Shown: piece after piece, positions 27,901 to 36,544 of the stretch
Position numbering within the stretch: position 1 is the stretch's first letter
How the letters are laid out: each line of letters begins with the position of its first letter
Assembly (NCBI RefSeq): GCF_014197245.1
Contig: NZ_JACIFF010000008.1
Span: forward strand, 186,001 to 250,000
Source: Neolewinella aquimaris
GTDB taxonomy: Bacteria > Bacteroidota > Bacteroidia > Chitinophagales > Saprospiraceae
Length of the DNA: 64,000 nt
Direction: 5' to 3'
Translations under genes and position numbers: made by a program
The notes under the pieces: model-generated
Databases searched by the model: none
What the model saw: the letters and a program-made list of their open reading frames with translations, nothing else
Told to the model about the DNA's origin: nothing

Positions 27901-28182
27901 AACGCAGCCGGTGGAGTAGGATGCCTGCTCGTCGAAGACGGGATCCCAGGTAATGCCCGCATTTTTCGTTTTCCAGACCCCTCCGGAAGCGACGGCCACG
28001 TACCAGGTGTTTTCGTGTTGGGGGTCAACGGCGATGTCCGCGATTCGCCCGGAGACGAAAGCAGGGCCCACATTGCGGAGGGGCATACCGGTCATTTGGT
28101 CGGGTTTATCCGGTTTTTCCTGGGCGGCGAGGATGCCGGAGAATAAAAACATCAGGAGAGGGAGCAGTAAATATTTGGTCAT
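24937..28182 (-). CDS. Large secreted sortilin/BNR-repeat protein (VPS10-like beta-propeller)
   Basis: Protein of 1081 aa with a signal peptide (MTKYLLLPLLMFLFSGILA). The first 700 residues contain at least nine Asp-box motifs, S-x-D-x-G-x-x-W (SQDGGKNW, STDGGATW, SRDGGESW, SSDQGASW, SDDRGDDW, SEDGGDNW, STDLGRSW, SLDGGKAW), the sign of multi-bladed beta-propellers as in VPS10/sortilin-like and exo-glycosidase-like proteins. The last 300 residues contain a beta domain and a helical region (VQDQLATVQEFMDEAEDQLRAM). No T9SS sorting domain is present at the C-terminus. Substrate and activity cannot be told from the sequence; a secreted or outer-membrane-associated role is inferred. Confidence 0.78.
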   Translation of the reverse strand: MTKYLLLPLLMFLFSGILAAQEKPDKPDQMTGMPLRNVGPAFVSGRIADIAVDPQHENTWYVAVASGGVWKTKNAGITWDPVFDEQASYSTGCVTVDPNNSATVWVGTGENVGGRHIGFGDGVYRSQDGGKNWTNMGLKNSEHVSKIIVHPDNSDVIWVASQGPLWSKGGERGCYKSTDGGATWKRTLGDDAWTGVTDLLIDPRDPSVLYAATWQRHRTVAAYLGGGPGTAIYRSRDGGESWTKLTTGLPTSNMGKIGLAISPQDPDVVYASITLDRTKGGVFRSSDQGASWTKMSDVVPGGTGPHYYQELYASPHAFDRLYLMAVRVLVSDDGGKNFREMQEERKHSDNHALVFREDDPDYLLIGTDAGLYESFDLAENWRFIDNMPITQYYKVAVDDRKPFYHIFGGTQDNGSHGGPSRTDSESGIRNGDWYKTLFADGHQSATEPGNPDIIYAETQQGGLHRVDLKTGEPVLVQPQAREGDPHERFNWDAPIVVSPHDPKRLYFASYRVWRSDDRGDDWTPISGDLTRNEERLALPIMGGIQSWDNPWDVRAMSNYNTITSLSESPVKEGLLWAGTDDGILQVSEDGGDNWRKIMVSSLPGVPERAFINDVKADKYDANTVYLSLDNHKEGDYAPYLYKSTDLGRSWTDLGSSLPAGTLVWRLVQDFEQPNLLFVGTENGIYTSLDGGKAWKKLAGTPTIPFRDLAIQERENDLVGASFGRSFWILDDYSPLREMNDANLNREAHLFTPRDAWWYSPRGNDPEVGANIYAAENPPFGAVITYHLRDGFVSKEEARKEAEKKMTEAETPLTFPGYAALDAEQNEVAPKVWLTIFAADGSVVRKLEVDASEGIHRATWDLRYPSTRAIRPGQTEEGGGGRWSAGALAAPGTYTATLAMEERGEVRELAGPVSFEVKPLHEPTVAGPDAQEYDAYRSEVREVQDQLATVQEFMDEAEDQLRAMETALSRAAIAPGALNGKLYSLRQELTELQYQINGSPSRAEIGEKNPPDISDFFSAGARGLSTTYGPTPNHRRSLGIAAGRLEKLLPDIERLRDRTIPALQRELREAGAPYLIGTAPRE

Positions 28183-28491
28183 GGCGCGGTTTTACGGGCC
28201 TTAAAATACTACTGAAGACCACTTCCGCAAGTTGGTGGCGCCCGGGCGCGGCGGATTATGTCGGGGCTACCTTGCGGGATAAGGGTTTTGCCCTTTATAT
28301 TGCTTCATCTCTCATCCGTATATTTGCTTACAACTTATTGACTCACCCTTTTTCTCCGGTTAATCCCCCGGCACCTCATCTTACCTTCGGCCTGGATTGG
28401 ATTGGGCTATTGCTCCTCAAAAATATTTATTAGATTGGTTCAGTATCGCTTTCCCAGCCGGTGGGATTTTTCGGTATGTTAATTAGAGGCA
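28183..28491. other. Intergenic region upstream of the exopolysaccharide locus
   Basis: This 309-bp divergent region should hold the promoter of the exopolysaccharide operon. TATATTTG at 28319-28326 fits the -7 consensus on the plus strand, but the nearest TTG (28300-28302) is only 16 nt away, so the fit is partial. If used, it would give a leader of about 160 nt before the ATG at 28492. No clear hairpin or anti-terminator element was recognised. Confidence 0.35.
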
Positions 28492-29265
28492 ATGAAAATA
28501 TTTCTTCTTTTGATGCTAGGGCCCCTGTGCCTGCTGACCTCCTGCGTCCCCCATCGTGAGTTGGTCAATTACCAGCGGGGAATTACGGAATCATCACAAC
28601 ACATTGATAAGCTTCCCGAGATTAGGATACAGGCAAACGATGTAATCAGCATCGAGGTGTTTGGTCCCGATGAGAAGATCGTTGCTCCGTTCATCAATAA
28701 GACAACTACGGCCTCCAACATTATCGACGTCGATGCCATCCAGCTGGGCGGTTACCTGGTTTCGGACCGGGGGGAAATTGCATTTCCCCAGGTTGGCAAT
28801 GTTGCGGTGGAGGGGAAGAGCGTCATCGAGATTAGGGAAATGATGTCCGGCTTACTGGAGCAATACATGAAAGATCCGGTAGTGAATGTACGCCTGTTGA
28901 GTTTTCGCGTCACCGTAAGCGGTGAGGTAAGCCGGGAAAGCTCGTTCAATGTCTTCAACGACCGAATTTCCATTCCCGAAGCGATCGCGCGGGCGGGTGG
29001 CCTGACTGATTACGCCAACCGAAGGAATATCCTGCTGGTAAGGGAAACTGGTGAAGATCGAGAGTATGTACGCTTAGATTTGACCTCGGGAGACGTTTTC
29101 AGCTCTGAGTATTTCTACCTTAAGCAGAACGATCTTTTGTACGTAGAACCCATACGGGCGAAGAGCGGAGCCATCCTTGATCAGACGTCAAAGACGGTAC
29201 CAATCATTACGGCTGCCGCCACCATTATGGCCGTCATCATAAACCTTACTCAGAGAAACAACTAA
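28492..29265 (+). CDS. Polysaccharide export outer-membrane lipoprotein (Wza-like)
   Basis: Protein of 257 aa with a lipoprotein signal peptide whose lipobox LLTSC ends in Cys18. Residues about 40-140 contain the poly-export domain (IRIQANDVISIEVFGPDE, GEIAFPQVGNVAVEGKS, YMKDPVVNVRL), followed by a SLBB-like segment (VTVSGEVSRESSF, RISIPEAIARAGGLTDYANR). The C-terminus has a hydrophobic stretch (VPIITAAATIMAVIINL). It should form the outer-membrane export channel of a Wzx/Wzy-type exopolysaccharide system and is the first gene of the locus. The usual family partner, a Wzc-like co-polymerase, follows 29 bp later. Confidence 0.9.
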   Translation: MKIFLLLMLGPLCLLTSCVPHRELVNYQRGITESSQHIDKLPEIRIQANDVISIEVFGPDEKIVAPFINKTTTASNIIDVDAIQLGGYLVSDRGEIAFPQVGNVAVEGKSVIEIREMMSGLLEQYMKDPVVNVRLLSFRVTVSGEVSRESSFNVFNDRISIPEAIARAGGLTDYANRRNILLVRETGEDREYVRLDLTSGDVFSSEYFYLKQNDLLYVEPIRAKSGAILDQTSKTVPIITAAATIMAVIINLTQRNN

Positions 29266-29294
29266 CCCGCTCGGCATCATACAATCTTATACGC

Positions 29295-31613
29295 ATGAAC
29301 GATCACTTACGGGGGCAAACAGATCTAGTCGGCGGGTCGGGCCGGAGTATCTCCCCCGTTACCGAGGTCGACTACCTCGGGATGCTGAATCGCTACTTTT
29401 TGCGGCGGTGGTACCTCTATCCGATTTTCGTGGTCGCCGCAGTGGCTGCCATGTACTTCTACCTTCAGACCAAGCAGGACGAGTATGCGGTCACGGCCCG
29501 TATCGCCATCCTGGAAGCCGATGACAACGGCGCCTCCGACGATTTACTACGTAGAAGTACCGAGTTGTTCTCCGCCTCCCAGAACGTTTACAACGAGATC
29601 GAGCGCATCACCTCCTACGAACTGATGCACTCGGTGGTCGAGGACCTGGGGCTCCAGTACGGATACTGGACAAAAACGGGGCTGAAGAAAAAGGATGGCT
29701 ACCGCGATTTCCCCGTCCTGATTGACTCCTTCAAAGCGATAGGCACCCAACCCGTGGACCTGAGTTTCAGGTTGGAACCGGAAGATTACGCAAGCTTTCG
29801 CCTCTACAAGGAGGATACCTTAGTCGGCACCTATCCCTTTGACACTCTGTTTGCCAATAAATTCGGGGTTTTCCGCATTGCCCTCAACGGAGCGCTTCCC
29901 GACGGGGGAGAAACGCCGCTGTATGTTTCCATTTCCGATTTGCGTACAGTGGCCAGTGCGTACCTCGACCGCCTGAAGGCCGAATTCACCGGCATCAACT
30001 CTACCACGATTCTGCTACGAATCGACGATGCCATCCCCGCCCGGGGGATAGATGTCCTTACCCAGCTAATGAACAATTACAATGAGGGAAAGCTTGCCGA
30101 GGCTGACGCAGCTGCCCTCCAGACGCTAAGCTTCATCGACGATCGGCTACTGAAGGCCAACCGCCAGCTGCAACTTGTCGAAACCAACCTGGAGCAGTAC
30201 AAACTCAGCAATGACATCGCCGACCAGTCGACGTCTAATCTCAACCTCGCCCTCGAGAATGCCGACCTGTACGGGCGGGAGAAAGAGGACATAACCCTAA
30301 AGTTGAGCGCGCTACGTTCCCTGGAGAATGCACTCGCCGTGAGTGAAGATGATCCACAACTGATCACGATCGACAACTTCGTTCTGCCCACCGGCCAGCT
30401 ACCAGAGCAGTTGGAGCTCTACAACCGACTTGTGTTGGAACGTAAGGAGCTACTGATTACCGGTCAGCCGAACAACCCTGCCGTAGTTTCCATCAGTCAA
30501 CGAATTGCGAGTTTGCGCCGGGCAATCGAAGGCTCGGTTACCAACCTGCGTCAGAACCTCGACGAACGACAGTCGCTTGCCCAGTCGCAGTACAATCGCG
30601 CACGGGGTCAACTGCGCAGCATGCCCTCCAAGCAACGTCAGGTGCAGGATCGGTCGCGGGAGCAGCAGATCATCGAAAACCTGTACGTATACTTATTGCA
30701 GAAGAAGGAGGAGACCGCTCTTGCCTACGTCAACAATGTCACTACGGCTAAGATTATCGACCCCGCCCACGTCAGTCCCGATCCCGTCAGCCCGAATAAG
30801 AAGCTATTTTACTTCTTCGCCCTGGTGTGTGGCGGGGCAATCCCCTTCTTTTATTCTGTTGGCCGGGAGGAGATCTTCAACTACAAGGTTGAGTCGGTTC
30901 GCGATGTCGAGCAGCTATTTCCCCGGCGCGAAATCGTAGGCAGGATCAGTCAATTACGCGGAAAGAACCGAATGCCGGTGGCCGATGCTTCGCGCAACCT
31001 AGTTTCCGATCAGTTTCGCTCACTGCGCAACAACCTTCTGTTTCGGTTCCCTGCATCCAGTAATTCCTTCCTGGTTACTTCGGCCGGAAAGGGGGAGGGC
31101 AAAACATTCGTGGCGATCAATCTGGCGCTGAGTTTCGCCCGTGCCCGTAAACGGGCGGTCGTCGTAGATTTTGATTTTTACCACCCCCAGGTAGCCGAAT
31201 ACCTGGATCAAGCGAACGGACCCGGACTTAGTAACTTTCTGCAGGGTGAAGCGGGGATAGACGACATCATTCACTCTACCGGAGACGAGTTGTGCGTAGA
31301 CTACGTCCCCTCCGGAGACCACTCCGAAAACCCCGGCGACCTGATCTCGAATGAGGAGGGGTTAGCAACATTATTCGCCCATCTTCGGGAGCGCTACGAC
31401 GTGATCATTCTGGACATGCCGCCGATCGGCATACTCGCCGATGCAGTCCTGCTCAACGGCTTCGTCACCGGTTCGCTGTACGTGGTGCGGGTCGGCGTGA
31501 GTACGAAGGCGTCCCTGAAACGGGAAAGACGGACCATCGATTCGAACCGCCTAAAAAGTCCTATGCTGGTTATAAACTCTACCAAATCAGCCAAGCAGGA
31601 TTACTACCACTAG
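29295..31613 (+). CDS. Polysaccharide co-polymerase fused to BY-kinase-like ATPase (Wzc-like)
   Basis: Protein of 772 aa. Two transmembrane segments flank a long periplasmic coiled-coil part: about residues 38-55 (YPIFVVAAVAAMYFYL) and about 505-525 (LFYFFALVCGGAIPFF). Residues about 580-772 are a cytoplasmic ATPase with Walker A (AGKGEGKTFVAINLAL, about residue 597 onward), and Walker B (DVIILDMPPIG). The Walker A' element reads VVVDFDFYHP, so the usual D-x-D-x-R has lost its arginine. The C-terminus ends in YYH and lacks the tyrosine cluster normally autophosphorylated. It probably still sets chain length, but tyrosine-kinase activity is doubtful. Confidence 0.85.
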   Translation: MNDHLRGQTDLVGGSGRSISPVTEVDYLGMLNRYFLRRWYLYPIFVVAAVAAMYFYLQTKQDEYAVTARIAILEADDNGASDDLLRRSTELFSASQNVYNEIERITSYELMHSVVEDLGLQYGYWTKTGLKKKDGYRDFPVLIDSFKAIGTQPVDLSFRLEPEDYASFRLYKEDTLVGTYPFDTLFANKFGVFRIALNGALPDGGETPLYVSISDLRTVASAYLDRLKAEFTGINSTTILLRIDDAIPARGIDVLTQLMNNYNEGKLAEADAAALQTLSFIDDRLLKANRQLQLVETNLEQYKLSNDIADQSTSNLNLALENADLYGREKEDITLKLSALRSLENALAVSEDDPQLITIDNFVLPTGQLPEQLELYNRLVLERKELLITGQPNNPAVVSISQRIASLRRAIEGSVTNLRQNLDERQSLAQSQYNRARGQLRSMPSKQRQVQDRSREQQIIENLYVYLLQKKEETALAYVNNVTTAKIIDPAHVSPDPVSPNKKLFYFFALVCGGAIPFFYSVGREEIFNYKVESVRDVEQLFPRREIVGRISQLRGKNRMPVADASRNLVSDQFRSLRNNLLFRFPASSNSFLVTSAGKGEGKTFVAINLALSFARARKRAVVVDFDFYHPQVAEYLDQANGPGLSNFLQGEAGIDDIIHSTGDELCVDYVPSGDHSENPGDLISNEEGLATLFAHLRERYDVIILDMPPIGILADAVLLNGFVTGSLYVVRVGVSTKASLKRERRTIDSNRLKSPMLVINSTKSAKQDYYH

Positions 31614-31627
31614 TCTATGCAACACGC

Positions 31628-33058
31628 GTGAAGTTCACCCCCACATCGTGGATCCAGGGCCTGCTGAACCATAAGGTGGTCAGGAACTTCTCCTATTTAG
31701 CGGTCGGCAACGCCGTGGCGCAGGTCATCAGCTTTTTTACCGTACTGAAGGTAACGAGCCTCCTGGCCCCGAACGATTACGGCCTGTTTACTTTTCTGTC
31801 GGCACAAGGTATGCTGCTCATTACCGTGGGCGACCTTGGCATACGGAACATCATCATCCGATCGATTGCCAGGGATGGGGACCGAACCAATGACCTGATG
31901 TTCAATGGCGTCATTCTCCGCACCCTATCGCTCGTCGTTCTGTCACTTCTGTACCTGGTCTACAATTTTTACTTCGGTACGCTGGGGGGCTGGCAGTTGT
32001 TTTTGGTATTCGCTTTTTCCTTTGTGAACGTTTTCAGCAACCTGTTCGAAAATGCTTTCCTGGGTCACGAAAAGATGCTGCCGCCGTCGATATTGAGCAT
32101 TGCGCACAGTGTACTCTGGTTCATTGCCGTATTCACCATTCCGGCGGAGTATATCGACCCCGACCGACTTTTTCTCCTTTTCCTCTGCCTTCACCTGGGT
32201 AAGGCGGTGTTCCTCTATTACTTTCTGGTCAGATACAATCTACTTAAAGGGCAAATACATAACTTTTGGGTGTCTTCACGTGCCCTGCTGACCGAGAGTT
32301 GGCCGTACTTTCTGCTGCTGCTCGTCATGTTGCCCTTCACCCGGCTTTCCAATAATTTTCTGGACATTAACTCGACGAATGAGGAGGTTGGCTACTTCAA
32401 CCTGGCGCAGCGGTTGATCGGTCCGGTCTCCCTGGTCCTTGATTTTGCCCTTGCGGCCGTATTCCCCAATTTATCCTCGCTGTGGGTAAGCGATCGTGGT
32501 CGCCTGAAGTCCCTCGTAAGCAATAGTTTTCAGTTCTTCATGCTCGCGGGCCTGTTCATGTGTTTTTCCTTTTCGCTGTTCATCCGGGAGGTTGTGGACT
32601 TGTTGTTCCCTGCCAGTTACCTTCCGGCCGTAGTGGTATGTCAGATGCAAATTTGGTACCTCTTCCTTACCTCCATCGATAGCGGCGTCGGCACCATACT
32701 GGGAGCCACCGACAACGAGCGTTACATCCTGCAACTTGGCATCGTCAATTCGCTCTGTGCCACGCCCCTGCTCTTTTACGGCAGCAAATTCGGGGCGGTG
32801 GGGCTTGCGTACGCTTACGTAGTTGCGTTTGCCGTATTCCAGTTTTACCTATGGTACGTTTTTCGCACCAAACTCGCCATCCGGGTCAAAGGAGCGGGCT
32901 GGGTATGGGGGTTGGCGACCGTCCTGTTTGCGGTAACGACCGCGGCGGACCGCTTCGTCACCGAGCAGGTGTGGTTAGCTAAGGGAGCGATTTGGTTCAT
33001 CGTTAGTGGCGGGATCGGTTGGTACACTTTGCGAACCTATAAAACGGCGCTACGGTGA
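31628..33058 (+). CDS. Lipid-linked oligosaccharide flippase (Wzx-like, MOP superfamily)
   Basis: Membrane protein of 476 aa starting with GTG, with about 12-14 hydrophobic helices spread along its length. The N-terminal segment (KVVRNFSYLAVGNAVAQVISFFTVLKV) and the GLFTFLSAQG region are typical of polysaccharide biosynthesis flippases. It should move undecaprenyl-linked repeat units across the inner membrane. It lies 14 bp after the co-polymerase gene, and its stop overlaps the next ATG (TGATG). Confidence 0.85.
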   Translation: MKFTPTSWIQGLLNHKVVRNFSYLAVGNAVAQVISFFTVLKVTSLLAPNDYGLFTFLSAQGMLLITVGDLGIRNIIIRSIARDGDRTNDLMFNGVILRTLSLVVLSLLYLVYNFYFGTLGGWQLFLVFAFSFVNVFSNLFENAFLGHEKMLPPSILSIAHSVLWFIAVFTIPAEYIDPDRLFLLFLCLHLGKAVFLYYFLVRYNLLKGQIHNFWVSSRALLTESWPYFLLLLVMLPFTRLSNNFLDINSTNEEVGYFNLAQRLIGPVSLVLDFALAAVFPNLSSLWVSDRGRLKSLVSNSFQFFMLAGLFMCFSFSLFIREVVDLLFPASYLPAVVVCQMQIWYLFLTSIDSGVGTILGATDNERYILQLGIVNSLCATPLLFYGSKFGAVGLAYAYVVAFAVFQFYLWYVFRTKLAIRVKGAGWVWGLATVLFAVTTAADRFVTEQVWLAKGAIWFIVSGGIGWYTLRTYKTALR

Positions 33059-34329
33059 TGCAGAAGTTCCTCGTTATTCTTTTCGTGCTTACGGCAACGG
33101 CTTTTTCGCTGAAGTTCTTTGATGCAAAGTTGCTTCCGGATAAGTTCCTGAATTACGTGAATTACGCGCTCATTGGCGGCAGTTTTCTGATTTCATTTCC
33201 CCAATTGATTGGCGTAAAGGGTGGATTTTCCCCAGTTGTTCGGCTCATCATAGGTGCGATTGTGTTCTCCATCCCCATGGCTTACCTGGTGTGGGGACAG
33301 GGGCTGAGTACGTCCATTTTTGAAACCCTCCCCTACCTTTCCTGGATCTATTTTTTCCTGCTGATTCGGCTAAATTTCCCGATTGCAACACTTGAAAAAG
33401 TGATCGTGGGTTTCAGTTTGGCTTACCTGGTTCTTTATTTCCTCCAGGTTGCGTTGGCACCTACCATATACTTTGGCCGGTCGCTCTGGGGAGACACGTT
33501 CTCGATGGATCGGGGGGTCATCCGGATTGTTTTTCCGGGAGCGGGGATCTTTATCCTTGGCGCGCTGATGGCAATCAACAAGCTCACTTCCCGCGCACCG
33601 GGCCGGCTACTCTGGATCGTCCTGGCGGTTATGGGTTTATTAGTTCCGGTAATGCAGGTGACCAGGCAGTTCGTCCTTGGTATGGTGTTGCTGTTTGTTT
33701 ACCACCTGCTGCGCACCCAGAATATTTTGTTGCGGGTCGCTACCCTGGGAGCAGCGGGCTTACTCATTATCAGTTTGCTAAATGCCAACATTACCCAGAT
33801 CGATGGCCTGGTCGAAGCGGGACAGCGCGACACTAAGCTTGGAGAAAATTACATTCGTGTCAAGGCCGGGGAATACTTTCTTACTGATTTCTCTCCCGAG
33901 TGGCCGGCTCGTATTTTCGGAAACGGTGTTTCACGGTGGGGAGAGGGGTACTACGGCGGCTTCGTAGAATCACTCGGGATCCATAGGGGATTTTTTCTTT
34001 CCGACGTCGGCATCATTGCGGTATACGCCAATTTTGGCCTGCTTGCCCTTCTTGGTTTTGCCCTGATGTGGTACCGCAGTTTCACCGTCCCATTGCCCTC
34101 GGAATACCAGTATTTAAAGTATTATTTGTGGTACCTGTTGTTCACCAGCGTGACCTGGTTTTCGGTTTATCACCACCACTACGTAATCGCGACGGCCTTT
34201 GCACTATACATCTACCACCGTATTCAGGTGGGGACCATTGTGGTGGAGGAGGATGACGGAAACACGCGGAAATACTACCTGTCAGAGGATACAGACTCTA
34301 CTATCTCACCAGTTTACCATCAGCCATGA
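33058..34329 (+). CDS. O-antigen/exopolysaccharide polymerase-like membrane protein (Wzy-like)
   Basis: Protein of 423 aa with about ten predicted membrane helices and a soluble loop of about 65 residues (INKLTSRAP and DTKLGENYIRVKAGEY regions). Wzy proteins share little sequence, so the call rests on topology, size and position between the flippase and the glycosyltransferases. It would polymerise repeat units in the periplasm. The ATG at 33058 overlaps the flippase stop; a GTG one codon earlier is possible. Confidence 0.7.
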   Translation: MQKFLVILFVLTATAFSLKFFDAKLLPDKFLNYVNYALIGGSFLISFPQLIGVKGGFSPVVRLIIGAIVFSIPMAYLVWGQGLSTSIFETLPYLSWIYFFLLIRLNFPIATLEKVIVGFSLAYLVLYFLQVALAPTIYFGRSLWGDTFSMDRGVIRIVFPGAGIFILGALMAINKLTSRAPGRLLWIVLAVMGLLVPVMQVTRQFVLGMVLLFVYHLLRTQNILLRVATLGAAGLLIISLLNANITQIDGLVEAGQRDTKLGENYIRVKAGEYFLTDFSPEWPARIFGNGVSRWGEGYYGGFVESLGIHRGFFLSDVGIIAVYANFGLLALLGFALMWYRSFTVPLPSEYQYLKYYLWYLLFTSVTWFSVYHHHYVIATAFALYIYHRIQVGTIVVEEDDGNTRKYYLSEDTDSTISPVYHQP

Positions 34330-35504
34330 GTCAAAATATACTGCAATTCATGAATTATCAGCCGATCGTTTATTCCGGATTTGATAAGTTTAGTATTGCC
34401 CTGGGCAGCAGAATGCGAGCAGAAAATTACCAAACCATAATGGTCTATGTAGAAGGAATGGATCGCGCACCTTCCTCCCTAGCCGATGACATCGGTGCGG
34501 CTGGGTTGATCACGGAGATAATCAGAACGGAAGGGGGCTTTGTCAAGCAGGTCAGGGAAATCTATCGCTTGTTCAGAAAGTACCATCCCGCGCTGGTACA
34601 TACTCACTTTGACGACCGAATGAAGGTTGCGATCACCGTGTGCGCCCGTCGCTTCGGCGTTCCCCTTATTACCAGTGTACACTCGGAAATAACTCCTTAC
34701 AACTCCGTCGTGGACTACCGAGCGGCTAAGGGAGCGGTAAAAACATTTCTGTTCCGTAATTACCTACGCTTTCTTGCTTCGAGCAGCACGTTTTGTTTCT
34801 GCGTATCCCGTAAAGTGCAGGAAGAATATATCGACTTTGCCGGGCAACGAAGCAACGTGAAGGCACTATACCTGGGCGTCGAGGCGGGAAGCAATGATGA
34901 GAGCCCTGATTCTATTCGCCGGAGATTGGGGTTGCCACTAGAGAAGGTGCTGATCGTAAATGTTTCGGCAATCGAGTATATCAAGGGAATCGATACTATA
35001 TTATTGGCCCTACACCGGTTACGAACGGAATACGGGCTGAGTGATTTCGCGTTTTGCCACATCGGTGGTCTCCGCAGTGGAGCGCAGACGAGCCAGCACC
35101 TGGAAACACTGAAGGAAACGATTACTGAGTTGAGCCTCAGTGAACACATACACTGGCTAGGGGTACGCAGCGACATTCTCGCTATCCTACCGGCCTTCGA
35201 CATATACACCCAGCCTTCCCGCAAGGAGGGCCTGCCGGTTTCGGTTATGGAAGCCTGCGCTTGCCGCTTGCCTTGCGTAGGTAGCAATGTCAGCGGGAAT
35301 CCAGAAATTATTCATCACGGGGAAAACGGTTACCTCATGACACCAGGAGACGATAAAGCCTTAGCTAAGTATTACTACGAACTAATCACCGACACAGAAA
35401 AGAGACGGCAAATGGGAGCTAAGTCCTACAGCATTTTTAGAGCGCATTTTTCCCTACCCACCCAGGTAGATCGTACGGTCGAATACTACAAAGCAGCCCT
35501 CTAA
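34326..35504 (+). CDS. Glycosyltransferase, GT4-like
   Basis: Protein of 392 aa with a GT-B fold. The N-terminal domain contains PALVHTHFDDRMKV and PLITSVHSEI; the C-terminal donor domain has VSAIEYIKGIDTILLAL and the retaining-enzyme E-x7-E motif in RKEGLPVSVMEACACRLPCV. It probably adds one sugar to the lipid-linked repeat unit. It overlaps the polymerase by 4 bp (ATGA). The gene and its neighbour look more A/T-rich than the surrounding DNA. Confidence 0.88.
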   Translation: MSQNILQFMNYQPIVYSGFDKFSIALGSRMRAENYQTIMVYVEGMDRAPSSLADDIGAAGLITEIIRTEGGFVKQVREIYRLFRKYHPALVHTHFDDRMKVAITVCARRFGVPLITSVHSEITPYNSVVDYRAAKGAVKTFLFRNYLRFLASSSTFCFCVSRKVQEEYIDFAGQRSNVKALYLGVEAGSNDESPDSIRRRLGLPLEKVLIVNVSAIEYIKGIDTILLALHRLRTEYGLSDFAFCHIGGLRSGAQTSQHLETLKETITELSLSEHIHWLGVRSDILAILPAFDIYTQPSRKEGLPVSVMEACACRLPCVGSNVSGNPEIIHHGENGYLMTPGDDKALAKYYYELITDTEKRRQMGAKSYSIFRAHFSLPTQVDRTVEYYKAAL

Positions 35505-35507
35505 CCG

Positions 35508-36542
35508 ATGCACCAGCCCGTCATCTCCGTAATCATGCCCCTCTATAACGGCAGGCCGTACGTAGTCGCCGCTATTGAAAGCGTGCTGCAACAGAGGTTT
35601 ATGGACTGGGAACTCTTGGTCATCGACGACGGATCCACCGATGGCGGACCGGAATTAGTGCGCACAACTTTTGTGGATCCTCGTATCCGCTTACTGGCCA
35701 ATCCCAACAACCGGGGGGTGGCATATACCCGCAACGTAGGAATCGCAGCGGCCCGCGGAGAATTTCTTGCTTGGCTGGACTGTGACGATCTAATCACTCC
35801 GGATCGACTCCAGGCTCAGTTGGATTATCTGCACGAACACCCCGAACTAGGGGCCTGCGGGAGCTGGATACAGCGTTTTGGTAGCGGCAAGGAAGTAAGT
35901 ACCCAGCTTCCGAAATCACCAGAAATCATCCGTGGGTTATTGCTCTTTACTCCAATCGTACCCAACGCCACGGTGATGTTGCGACTTAAACTGGTTGAAA
36001 AACTCGGTTTACGCTATGATGAATCCTTACCAATTGCGGAGGATTACGATTTCGTGCTCCGCTGCAGCCAGCACTTCCCCATTGGTATTATACCCCGAAT
36101 CCTTTATCGCTATCGCGTGACAGAAAACAGCCTTACCCAACGCCTGGATACGGAAGAGGAAGCCGCCTTTGCCATTTCAAAAGTTGTGCACGGAAGGGCA
36201 CTGGAACGTTTTGGGATGCAGGTGAACGAAGAGGAATTAAGAACCCACCGCATCCTTAATTCGGATTTGCTTTTTGCTACCTTTTCTCAGTACCGTGCAG
36301 CGCTTAGCTGGCTACTGCTACTCTTACGCCACAACGAGAAACATAAAATTTACGACCCAGCGGCTTTCCGCCGCGTTGGAGCTAACCGCTTTTATTTTAT
36401 CAGCAAAAAAGCGTCCTCTTTCGGTATCCGAACGCTGATTTTTTACGTGCGCAATGCTGTTGCTCATAACCTGTTATACTTGAGCCCCGCCCCACTCGCG
36501 AAATTTGTATTCCGCTGCCTAATTCGCTACGACAAGTTCTAA
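35508..36542 (+). CDS. Glycosyltransferase, GT2-like
   Basis: Protein of 344 aa with a GT-A fold. The N-terminus VISVIMPLYNGRPYVVAAIE is the family-2 nucleotide-binding start, LLVIDDGSTDGGPELV gives the first acidic motif, and AWLDCDDLITPDRL contains the metal-binding D-x-D. The second half is helical without membrane segments. It is probably one of the inverting transferases building the repeat unit. It starts 3 bp after the previous gene and ends 2 bp before the next. Confidence 0.9.
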   Translation: MHQPVISVIMPLYNGRPYVVAAIESVLQQRFMDWELLVIDDGSTDGGPELVRTTFVDPRIRLLANPNNRGVAYTRNVGIAAARGEFLAWLDCDDLITPDRLQAQLDYLHEHPELGACGSWIQRFGSGKEVSTQLPKSPEIIRGLLLFTPIVPNATVMLRLKLVEKLGLRYDESLPIAEDYDFVLRCSQHFPIGIIPRILYRYRVTENSLTQRLDTEEEAAFAISKVVHGRALERFGMQVNEEELRTHRILNSDLLFATFSQYRAALSWLLLLLRHNEKHKIYDPAAFRRVGANRFYFISKKASSFGIRTLIFYVRNAVAHNLLYLSPAPLAKFVFRCLIRYDKF

Positions 36543-36544
36543 CT

